Source of the DNA: Acridotheres tristis
Lineage: Eukaryota > Chordata > Aves > Passeriformes > Sturnidae
NCBI GenBank assembly: GCA_037013685.1
Contig: CM072894.1
Coordinates: 5,644,841-5,708,840 of the forward strand
DNA: 64,000 nt
Direction of reading: 5' to 3'
Positions 13,449 to 23,500 of this stretch are shown piece after piece (the first letter of the stretch is position 1; each line of letters opens with the position of its first letter). The notes below the pieces were generated by a model. It did not search any database, had not been told where the DNA came from, and saw only the letters and a program-made list of their open reading frames with translations. Position numbers and translations under genes: made by a program.

Positions 13449-13501
13449 CACCCCCCCCCCCCCAAAAAAAAACCCAAAAAACCAAAAAAAACCAAACAAA
13501 A
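13449..13501 (+). repeat. Poly(C)/A-rich low-complexity block
   Basis: A C13 run (13451-13463) is followed directly by A9 and then by A-runs broken by one to three C. Such C/A tracts are slippage-prone and hard to sequence, so the exact lengths may be uncertain. Confidence 0.9.
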
Positions 13502-16050
13502 AGTCTCTGGTGTGTGGAATGTATGTTGCAAGATGCTCAGCAGAATGTAGCAGCTTAGTTTTACCAAAATATTTAGCAATAAGAAAAGCAGGAGTTGTGT
13601 GTTGCTTCATGATGAATAAGAGCTTTCTCAAATAAAACAGGCAAACTGAACCTTGTGAACCTTTCATGGCTCTCACAAGCCATGTCCAGAAACTGATGGA
13701 GCAGTGGTGGGCAGAATGGGAAAAAAAAAATAAATTCTTATTTAGATGTAAAAAGTTCTTTTATCTTTTGTACTTACCACTTGTCACACAGGCAACTTCC
13801 CCATGCCTTTTCCATTTTTACTGATGTGCTGGGTACTAATGTTTCCATTCTTGTTTGTGCAGAAGTAGTTTTAATATTGAAAGCATTAGTACACTATCAG
13901 TTTAGTTCAGCAGTATTGTGGTTTTCTCCTAATGCCACTGCTGGTTGGTAGACCAGTGCCTCAGCCAAAATCAGCATATTTTCATAAAATCTGTTGTAGT
14001 TTATGATTTAGAGGGTTGAACCTGGTAACTCTTCAAACACTTAGGTTAGTTCTTCTGCATTCACAGTGCATTAGTGTAACAGTTCCTCTGTCAGATAATT
14101 AATGAAAAAACTCTTTAGAAGTATTTTTTCCACAAAGTCATTCATCTCCCAATTTCTGCTGTTGCCAGCTATAAGGTTACAAGGATTATGCAAAGAGAAC
14201 AAATTACTGATGAAGTATTTGGTGATGTATTTTTTTCCTCACAGACATTAAACCTCCTGTAAGTTTGGGACTGGCCAATTTTGTTTTTTAATATCCCTTT
14301 GCCTAAAGGAAAGTCACTCCTGGAAGATAAAAGAAAAATAGCTTTAGTACCATGCTTGGATGAAGCAGGTCTGCTTTTGATTTATATTTATTGGAAATCT
14401 TTCTGGGTGTTACCTTGTCCTTACAGTTCCTAACAGGCTCTTTTTCAGCTGGGATGGGCTTTGATGGCCGAGTTGGAGATGCAAAGCCACCACGTGTGGT
14501 ATTTTGTGACACTTGTGAAAAGGTTTAGGAGAAAGATCACCACAGCAGTTTGTTCTGTGCAAAACTAAATCCGGCTCAAAGCAGTGACTTTCCCCAGGCT
14601 GAGCTTTACACACGCAGCAGGTGAGAAGCAGTGTGGGCTTGAACTCCACAATTCCCACCTCAAAATGAAAGCAGGAGGTCTAAAGGAAGCAGAGAAATAA
14701 CATAAAATAACATTTCCAGGGGGAGAAGCGCTAATTTCCCTCTGATTGGAACGAAAAGAACGCTGCAGGTGTTTGGAAGGTGCGGCAGGTGTGTCAGAGG
14801 AAGGCAAACACCTGAAGCTGGGTCCAGCCAGGACAATCTCCTTGGTCCCTGTGCCTGGAGGGTGCCCTGTGAGCAGGTGGCTGGCACAGGATGTTCTCTG
14901 GCACCATCCAGCTGTGGCCTGACTATTTTAGGGCATATTGACACATTTCAGTAAAATTCCTTTGAATTCCCCTCGGGGAGTTTTGATCTGTTCAATCTGG
15001 TTTCGTGAGGTGTGCTGTTTGAGATGCATCTAGCCAGGCTGAATAAATAAAATCATTAGCCATCAATTCAATTCGAGTTTTATTTAGGTTGCCTTGGATT
15101 CAGGTTTCGTTACTAGTAAGCTGATTGCTTAATTCAGTTTTATACATCAGTAATTTAAAACACTTTGAAGCATAAGTTTCCTTTATAATCATGATGCTGA
15201 GAAGGAATGCAAAGAATGAATAACTAAGAAAAAGTTGAAATAATATGAAAACAATAAAAAGGGCAGAGGAATTTTAGGGAAAAGTTATTATTTAAGTAAC
15301 TTTCAGTAACACAGGTTTAAAATATTTAACTCTTTGAACTGTGGTGATTTGGACTGATCTAACTATACAGCAGTTAAGTTAATGGAAGTTAATCTTACAT
15401 TTTTGCAATATTTCTAGTGCAATACTTGCCCTTTGTTCTGAAGTTCTTCTGAATTTTTTAGGGCTACATGGATAATTAAATCCCTTTCACCCATATGTCA
15501 ATTTGGCCTGTAAGGTGATGATTGAATGTTGGGGATTAAGAAAGTATTCAGCATTATTTGTTCATAACTGTGATAACCTTATCAACAGAAAAAGCACCTG
15601 CAATAGTTGTAATGTTGACTCCATGGTAACATGGACTACTGAACTTTTAAGCTTTATTACTTGGTATTTGAATTAAAATGTGTGGTTGGTCATTAAACGT
15701 GGTTTATTTATATCAGGTTTTATTCTGACATCCTTGTGACAGCAGTTTGTAAGGTGACAGATCCATGTGGGGACTGTGCTGTGATAGCCCAGAATGAAAG
15801 AAAATGCAAATATTTGAGGAGACCCCTGGGGCTTTTGGCCACATGAGGCTGCTTTGTGCTTCAGTGAGGATGTTGGCTTTGATTTCTGAGGCTTAGTGAT
15901 TTAACCTGGGTGCAGGATATGTGAATGCACCTCATGAATTTATCCTTGACCTTGAACAGGGAATTAAAAAAAAATAATAAATTTAGATGTGAACACAATT
16001 AGTAACTATCAAACCCCCTGAGTTACTTGCAGCTTCAGTTATCTGTGGTA
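13502..16050. other. Unassigned DNA, no gene seen
   Basis: No gene or named repeat was recognised. The part near 14560-14950 is somewhat GC-richer and carries overlapping short open frames on both strands, none with recognisable domains. Confidence 0.55.
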
Positions 16051-16085
16051 CAAAAAACAAACAAACAAACAAAACAAAAAAAGAG
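16051..16085 (+). repeat. (CAAA)n-like simple repeat
   Basis: A short run of CAAA-type units with A-tracts, diverging into an A-rich sequence. No retroposon body is visible next to it. Confidence 0.85.
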
Positions 16086-17325
16086 AAACATTTAAAAATT
16101 ATTTTACATATTTTTGTTTTGTTATATACACCCTTGGGCAAGTAAACTGGCTGTGGCACATTGATCAGTGGAGTGGGACCACAATTTTTGTCTCTTAAGG
16201 AGCTAGTCCTGCTGAATATACTAAATCCAACAGTGCAGTGATAGCATTTGCATAGTTGAGTTAAGCATATTAAAAAATATTAGGTAGACTGTAAAATAGT
16301 TTTAAAATAAAAGTTGTACAGCGACTTTTGGTTGACCAGAAGACAGACTTAATCTGAAATATGACTTCTGTTAGTTTTCACATTCTGAACATCTCTCACA
16401 AAAAAAAAATTCTGTGTGATTGCACATAAATATATACTGATAAGCATGAAGCATTTTTTCCCCTCTCTAATCATTTTTATTTCAAAGCTTTAAAAAATTA
16501 TTTACAAATTAAGAATAAATGTGCTAAATTTATCTTAAAAGCAGGACTTGAATCATAAGCATCTGAAAAATGATCTCTTTTGAGTGGAAATGAGCTGTGA
16601 TATAGACAGCTGTCATTGCTTTTGCTGTATATTTATTTTCCTAGTGTGGCACTAAATTTATGAAGGAGAATACTGTAAAAAGAGTCAGAACTCCTGGGGA
16701 TATGGTTCACAAGCCATGGTAAATCTGTTGGGTTTCTGTGAAGTTGTAGAGCTGGTGAAAATTCATATACCATGGTGGACAAATATACATGTGTCAGTAT
16801 TGCTTTTTGTCATGGACTCTGGAAAAGTTTGAAATGTCACTTTTTCACCTTTTCCCAAATGATTTTTTTAAAATACAGCTTTGATGAGCCTGTTGGGGGT
16901 AGGAATTATGTATTTTGATGTTTTCAAAATATTAATGCTACAATTCTTCATAGTGAGCTGCTCTTTCTTCCCAAGGTGTGTTTCCCTCTTCAGTACTAGA
17001 TAACCCATTTCCGCTCTGGAAAAAACTAATTTTCCAGTGATATATCCAGACCTGCAACTCCTTTGCATATAATCCATTGCATGTATTTGATGTGTAACTC
17101 AGAGAGGTGCTGGAGCTGTCTGATGGCAGCAATGTTTCTCCAGAGACAGTCACTCACAAAGGAGGAGGGCAGGGAGACAGGGAGGGGCTTTACCATGTTT
17201 TGTCAAATTATTTTTTAAATCAAATGATTTCGTTCTTTTTGTATGCATTTCAGATCAGCAGAAAGAAGATAAAAAAATTATGGTTTGGATGATCTGATAG
17301 ATCTTAGAATGTTCATTTACTATGA
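16086..17325. other. Unassigned AT-rich DNA, no gene seen
   Basis: AT-rich sequence with only short open frames. No exon, RNA gene or named transposon was recognised. Confidence 0.55.
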
Positions 17326-17586
17326 GAAGAGTTGACTGAGAAATCATCAATAGCTTTGCTGTACCTCATAAGGGAGAATCTGGATTTGGATCAATTATCC
17401 CATAGGCACATTGATAGGCTTAGTTTGTATTTAGCCAGATCTTCTGATCTTTCTTCTCAGGCTGTGACTTTCAGTGAAATGATAGCATTGCTAAAAGAAT
17501 ACAAAATTTTCTTACCACAGGTGGTTGTAGACCCTTGTTCAAGCAGCCCATTTACTGAATTTATGGAAGAACAAAATCCTGGATAG
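17326..17586 (+). other. Unassigned open frame with protein-like composition
   Basis: After an in-frame stop (17323-17325) the frame stays open for 86 codons to a TAG at 17584-17586. It has no ATG near its start; the first methionine codon lies well inside. The translation is unusually protein-like for this AT-rich neighbourhood. It contains LSHRHIDRLSLYLARSSDLS, a hydrophobic/charged alternation ending LLKEYKIFLPQ, and an acidic C-terminus. I do not recognise a family. It could be an exon, a decayed retrocopy, a remnant of an old transposon open frame, or chance. No clear splice signals frame it, although TTACCACAG followed by GT occurs inside at about 17512-17522. Confidence 0.15.
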
Positions 17587-18217
17587 AATATTTTGCAGGA
17601 TTTACAGCATCCTATCAATAATGAATAGCCTCCTCAACAAGTATTTAAGTTCTAATGAAACAACCCAAAAACATTAATTAATAAATTTTAGAGCTGTGTT
17701 TTCACAGTTTTAATCTGTTTGCCTTTGGTTTTAGATATAGACTCCCTGCTGGTTTGGGGTTGTTTTGTTCTGCTTGAGATAATCATCAAATAATGGCTAA
17801 TTCAATACAATGATCAATTCGGTTGAAGATTAGTGTAGCATTCAGCAGTAAAAATAAATATCCCAAAACTGTGCATACCCAAAGTAGTGTTTAATTCTAA
17901 TACAAATTATGCTGGATGTTTTACAAATTTGCATGGCTTGTTTGCAGTCTCGCGGTCAAACTGAGATAATGAGATCTAAGCACCAGGATTTAGGCTTCGG
18001 CACAAATAACTCAGTGTCTCTAAAGGCTTTAGGCTGCCTTACTTTAACATATACAGCTCTTAAATTTTGCAACTTCAGTCCCTGATAAAGTGGATTTTTA
18101 AAGTATGAAAAGAGCTTATCATGGAAGAAAGAACATTCAGTTTATTGTTCCAGGTAAAGTCTTTTGGAGGTGATTACTCTCACAAAAACATTGTATTCAG
18201 TACTCTCGTGGCACAGG
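17587..18217. other. AT-rich single-copy DNA, conserved-element-like
   Basis: No gene was recognised. From about 17760 the sequence is dense in TAAT/ATTA-type motifs and keeps several CpGs (near 17819, 17949 and 17997) in an otherwise CpG-poor background. It leads directly into the inverted repeat at 18218. Confidence 0.4.
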
Positions 18218-18341
18218 CATCTGTCACTCAAACAGATGTCACCCCATAAACCTGAAAATACAACTTTCTTTTTCTATTCTCTGTGGATAAGTGAAGCCTT
18301 CAGGTTGAAATACTCAGTGACATTTGTTTAAGTGACAGATG
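18218..18341. repeat. Long inverted repeat (hairpin-forming), unassigned
   Basis: The left arm (18218-18242) and right arm (18317-18341) are 25 bases each and complementary at 23 positions by eye. They start CATCTGTCAC and end GTGACAGATG respectively. A second perfect 8-base pair of arms sits inside (AACCTGAA at 18249-18256, TTCAGGTT at 18299-18306), leaving a loop of about 42 bases. The left arm also folds on itself (CATCTGT / ACAGATG). No target-site duplication was seen at its edges. It may be a MITE-like DNA transposon remnant, an ancient conserved hairpin element, or a regulatory site with paired CTGTCA/TGACAG motifs of the TALE-homeodomain type. Confidence 0.8.
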
Positions 18342-21300
18342 TTCACGTCTAGTGGCCCTCAATGGAGAGGTGACCTTGTTGTCTTAGTGGGAGTTCTGTG
18401 TCAAGTACTGTAATTATTTGTATGCAGAGAATATGTGCCTTTATGAAGGCTGAAATTGCTAGGGATCTTTTTACACTCCAGGCTGCTGTGTGTGTAATGG
18501 AGAGGCTTGGAATTAGACAGCAAGGTTTCAGTGTTTGCTTCTAACCTGCCCTAAATAGAATAAGATTAACTCAATGAACTCTGTAGATGTAAAAAAAAGC
18601 CACAGAACACCAGAGCTGTAGAGAATGAGTGCTATAAGGGCAGGCCCAAGACTCAATTTTTTGCACTGGTGCTTTTCTCCTGAATGATCTAAATGTTATG
18701 ATCAGTCCAATGTGAAGGATTCATTTGCTGAGGAATGTCAATAGCTGCATGTCCAGAGCATGCAGGCAGGACTTTGGTCTGAAGAAATGAAATCTCCAAA
18801 GATTCCTGGTGAGTTTTAACCCCTAGTGCCTGGTGCTGTCCTCGCCAGGCAGATGTTTAAGCATTGTTTGCACTGAGCATTGCCTAGGAAAGGTGATGGG
18901 AGCTTTTTCAGCACGCTGGATTCTTCCTGAATTAGCTTTTGGATGAGTGCATTCACTCAGGGAAAAATAAGAGTTCACGTGGTTCTGTCTTCACTGCTAT
19001 TGTCTTTACTAATCATACCAATTTCTGTGCATACATTCTGAGTTTAATGTTTGTTATTTGTCATTAAGATATGCTGAGTCTCCAAAATTCCATCTTTGGA
19101 CAAAATTCCATCTTTTTTACTTAACCCTTCCTCTTGGGGCATGACTCATCTTCATTAAGTTTCCCCAGATGATTTATTTCTGCCTCCCATCAGCCCCTTT
19201 ATTTTCTAGTTGCTCTTAAACCTGTACCCAAAAAGTTGTGTGATAAACAGCCCTAGAACATACCTGCCTATGGTCTCAAAACTGCCACCTCAGGCCTCCC
19301 ACTTGATTTCATGCTTACTGATTTTTTCATAGTGGAAGAAACTAAACATTCATTTCCTTTTCACCTTCTCTATGTCATTTCATAATATGGAAATCCTAAA
19401 GAAGTTACCCACATATATTTGGGATTACTGAGATGGGTTTTTAATTGAAAATTCAGACAGTGCCTCGAACACCTTGATCTTTATATATGAACTTCTTGCA
19501 GCTGTTATCCCCAAGTTTCTGTGAAGTAGTACAAAAGTCTAAACCTTCTAGTTTACATTTGGCAATGACATTTGCTTTGTTGGTTTTTATTTTAAAAGTG
19601 AATTCTTAGTTTCATCTGGAGTTTTGCAGCTGAATTGGAAGTGCAGTTCTGGGGTCAATACACCTCTGGCATGTTCCTTGTGTACAGCAAGGATCTTTGG
19701 CTCTTCCTTCCAGGGATTACATTGCTTTAGGGAGAATCCTGGGTTTGGTGATAGCCTGGGTGAGTGACTGCAGCAAGAACTCAGTGACTGTGGGATGGGT
19801 GCCTAAGCATAAAAGCAAACAGAAATTTTAATTAAAAAAGAAGGTCAACAAACATCTGTGTAGGAATATGCTTGTATTTACTACATGAATATGTACAAAA
19901 ATGTGGTAGTCATGACTACCATAAGAAGATTACACTTCCAAGAGGTAAAAATTGAAAATCAATGTGTCTGGGTCCTCAAATAAGCAATGGCTTTTTTGTT
20001 CATTTGTTTGGTCGGTGTTTTGCTTATTTATTTGTGGAGCTTTTTTTCCCCTCTGTTTTTTCTTTTGTTTTTATGCTGCTGGACTTAATATTTCTGTGCT
20101 TCAATTTCTTGTCAGCAAACTGGGATTAACAGAACACCTCTGAGGAATGAAGTGAAGGTTAATGTATTAGCATTAAGCACTATAGAAAAGCCATTGAGAA
20201 AATTAATAACTCACTGTCCAGCTCTCAATTTGCACTGTGTGCAGTTCCAGATTTGGTTTGCTTCCCTTTTTGCTGCAGCTCACTTGGAGTCTGGGTTACA
20301 ACTCTCAGGCTGTTTGTGCATAAAGATTTTTGCCTGCAAAAAGTTTTGTTGACTTAACAAGTCAGTTTTCTTAAGTGAAATTTTAGCCAGTTTTTTTTTT
20401 ATAAACAGTTCATAGGCCCCAGAATTTTGGTGTTGCACTAATCATGTGGGAATTGACTACAGAGTCCAGTTTAGTTCTTATATAAAAATTAATTTAGTGT
20501 ATTAAGTTCTCATAATGTCTGTTTTCATTATATTCTTGTTTGTAGATTACACTTGAGGAGCTTTCCAAACAGACAAACAAACCCCCAAACATCCTTTTTT
20601 TTTTAGTAACAAGACTGTTGCTTCAGAAAAGTTTATTTGCTTGGAGATGCAAAGTTTCTTTTGGCACTCTTAAGGAATTTTCCCCATTCCCCAAGGGTAA
20701 ACCATTAAGAACAATTAAACAAACTAAAAGTAAACCCAAGTTTCTCTATATTTATTAAGAATGCTTATGAGGTTTTGCCATATAAAATTCATTACAGTTT
20801 TCTAAAATTTAATAGAAAGTGAGTGAATTTTTTATGGCGAGAACCAAAATTATTAAAACTAGTCTGGAAATAGACTGCTGGCATAACAGATTTTGAAGAT
20901 TTTTGATGGCTCCAGTATTTTCTTAAGGTATGCAATACATGACAAAAAAAAGCAGATGGTGTAAACTCAACATTATTTTAAAAGGCTTTTTAGTCCAGAC
21001 TTATTTTGATGGGTCCTTATCCTTTGAGATAAGAGACTGCATTTGTCAAGCATATCTTAATGAATTTTCTTCACTACAGGAAAAGTATTCAAGTTAGTAA
21101 TCTGCAAGTTTTTATATTAGCAGGGAAATTGGTAATTTCTTCACATTCTTGTGTATTTTAAGTTACTGCAGGGATCTGATGTGTGTGGAAGTCTGTGTAT
21201 ACATTGCAACCCAAAGTACTCTCTCAGGGGAGGGTTTTTATCCTTCAGCTGGGTTTATGCTCATTGCATGAGTCATCAGCCAGGTGCTGAGTTTTTTGAT

Positions 21301-22247
21301 TGTTGTAAATGTATCCTGTTGTTTGATTTTTTGTGAGGGAGGAAAGGCAACCTCCATCCTTCTGTGCAGCTTCACAGAGAAAGAAAACGTAACTGACAGC
21401 TGCTGGAAATCTTCGATATGGTTCTGCTGCTCAAGTTTCTCTACTTTTCCAGACAACCTGACCTCCTTATTTTCCATCTCTTGCTTCTTTTCCTTTGCAG
21501 AAGGACGATATCTGCATTTTCAAAGCATTCTTTGCCTTAATTTCCTATCTGTGCATTTACAGTTCCCTGTTTTATTTTGATATAACGCTGCTTCTGACAT
21601 TGTTATGTTAGAAACATCTCTTTAGTAACTAAGGGAAGATTAACATTACAAGGCATCAGAAAGGCTTCACATAAACAGCCTGTTTGAACTTGGTTGTGTT
21701 TCTGCACCTTTTCTGGATTTGACACATTTAAGTACGAGGATCCTTCTTGATACTAATATGCCAGGTATTTGAAAGCTGTTTTTTTATGACAGGCAACAGT
21801 GCAGAGCCCAAAGAATTTTCAAAGCTTCTGTGGATGTTAACTTTAAAGATGTAAATGCTGATAGGAATGATGGTAAGACAGCTCACAGAAAGAAGACTGT
21901 GTGCAGTGTGTTGTCTAGAGCTTTGATTCTGCTAGGTTTTTAATGATCTGTGTACCACTGAACATTTGTATATTTTAGGTTTTTTTGCGCTTCACATATG
22001 GAATTCTGGTTTAACTATAGGCTTTTTTTATATGTAGGAATGAAAGCAGAAAGCACAGTGTAGATAACCCACCAAGAAGACATGTTTAAGGTGCCCTGAA
22101 TATCTTTTATCTGTCTGTGACCTGCAAAGGCCAAATCCCTGAGCAGTGTGTGCCAGCCCCTGGCCAGAGCTTTGTGGCCCTGTGAGAAGGGAAAGAATGT
22201 TATTGTTGGAATTTAGACCAACAAAACCAAACCTTCAAAATAACCAT
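18342..22247. other. Unassigned DNA, no gene seen
   Basis: No gene or named repeat was recognised. A perfect 15-mer is repeated 18 bp apart (19083-19097 and 19101-19115). A pyrimidine-rich tract lies at about 20041-20075. Open frames are short and unrecognised. Confidence 0.55.
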
Positions 22248-22808
22248 CAGCAGTGTGAGAGCAGAACCAGGGCAGTGACTGTCCCCCGGTACTTGGCTCT
22301 TCTGAGGCTGCATCCCAAATCCCGTGTTCAGGTCTGGGCTCCCAACTGGAGAAAGATACCAAATTTCTGGGGAGTGTCCAGGGAGGGAATGTGGCTGGGG
22401 AAGGGTCTGGAGCACCAGGAGTGGCTGAGGGAGATGGGGAGAGCTTCAGCATGGGGAACAGGAGGCTCTGGGGGGAATTCCTTGCTTTCTGTAACTCCCT
22501 GACAGGAGGGTGCAGCCAGGTGGGTGCCAGTCTCTTCTCCCAGGCAAAAAGTGACAGGATGAGAGGAAACCCCTCTGGTTGTGCCTGGAGAGGGTTGGTA
22601 TTAGGAAAAACTTCTTCTCCAAAAGGATTGTCAAGCAGTGGAACAGGCTGGCCAGGGAAATGGTGCAGTCACTATCCTTGGAGGGACTTAAAAGATGCAA
22701 ATCCGTGGCACCTGGGGACATGGGTTAATGGTGGGCTTGGCAGAGTAGGTTACTCATTGGACTCAATGGTCTTAGAGCTCTTTTCCGACCTAAATAACTC
22801 TATGATAT
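22248..22808 (+). repeat. CR1 LINE 3' fragment with ORF2 C-terminal remnant
   Basis: A plus-strand CR1 copy of about 560 bp. It covers the end of ORF2 downstream of the reverse-transcriptase core and the 3' end. A plus-strand frame running 22391-22810 still reads the CR1 ORF2 C-terminal pattern (residues like LTGGCSQVGASLFSQ followed by SDRMRGN), then drifts out of phase after indels. The 3' end has TTGGACTCAATGGTCTTAGA and finishes in a degraded CTCTATGATAT. Known CR1 ORF2 encodes an endonuclease/reverse transcriptase; this copy lacks those domains and is inactive. Confidence 0.93.
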
Positions 22809-23350
22809 AATTTTCTGAAAACGGTTCTCTTTTCCATCAAATATTTGTATTTGGATTATTTTCAAATGGTACTTAAAATCTTTTGGGAAGGTGCCATTTG
22901 TTCACTCTTGTAATTTTTAATTTCTTCCCATTTTCTCTTAACTCAGCATGAGTTTTCTAATCTGACTCCCCTCCCCCAGCTATGACCAGCTGTGACAAAT
23001 TATTTTTCATCAGCCTGTGTGGCTTTTGGCAGACCTTTTCTGCAGTCAGTGTATCCGAGGGGATTGCTGCTACATCTGTCATGGGGTTGCACAGCTCATG
23101 GCATACACGACTACTTATCTCTCAGGGCATTATTTTTTCCCTTTGAATGCCAATGCAGATCTTTGTGATGATTTTAAGATGTGTTTGAGCCTTTAACAGC
23201 ATCACAAGCAATGCCAAGGTGACTGTGTTACCACTCACCCTGACAAAACAGACTGCAGACATTTCCCAAGTTATTCCTTCAAGCTGCTGCCAGTGCAGTG
23301 TCTTTGGTGGGTGCTGTGCTGCAGCAATGCTGATGCTATGGAATGATTAC
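22809..23350. other. Unassigned DNA, no gene seen
   Basis: Ordinary single-copy sequence between the CR1 copy and the tandem duplication. No exon or repeat was recognised. Confidence 0.55.
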
Positions 23351-23500
23351 AAATATGGTAACATAATATGGTAAAAATTGATATATGTAATATGGAAATT
23401 CAGGGTGCAAAAATGTACCCCTAATATATGGCAACATAATATGGCATAAATCGGTGTATAATGTAATATGGAAATTCAGGGTACCAAAATGCACCCCTAG
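23351..23500 (+). repeat. Tandem duplication, ~75-bp unit x2
   Basis: Copy 1 (about 23351-23424) and copy 2 (about 23425-23500) share, in order, ACATAATATGG, TAATATGGAAATTCAGGGT, and a CACCCCTA/TACCCCTA end. The offset between shared blocks is 73 bp at the left and 76 bp at the right, so a 3-bp indel separates them. The unit itself also repeats ATATGG several times. It was not recognised as a known family. Confidence 0.88.

Noticed and set aside
22146..22810. Plus- and minus-strand open frames as host genes
   Set aside because: They fall within or overlap the CR1 copy at 22248-22808; the protein-like part is the CR1 ORF2 C-terminus.
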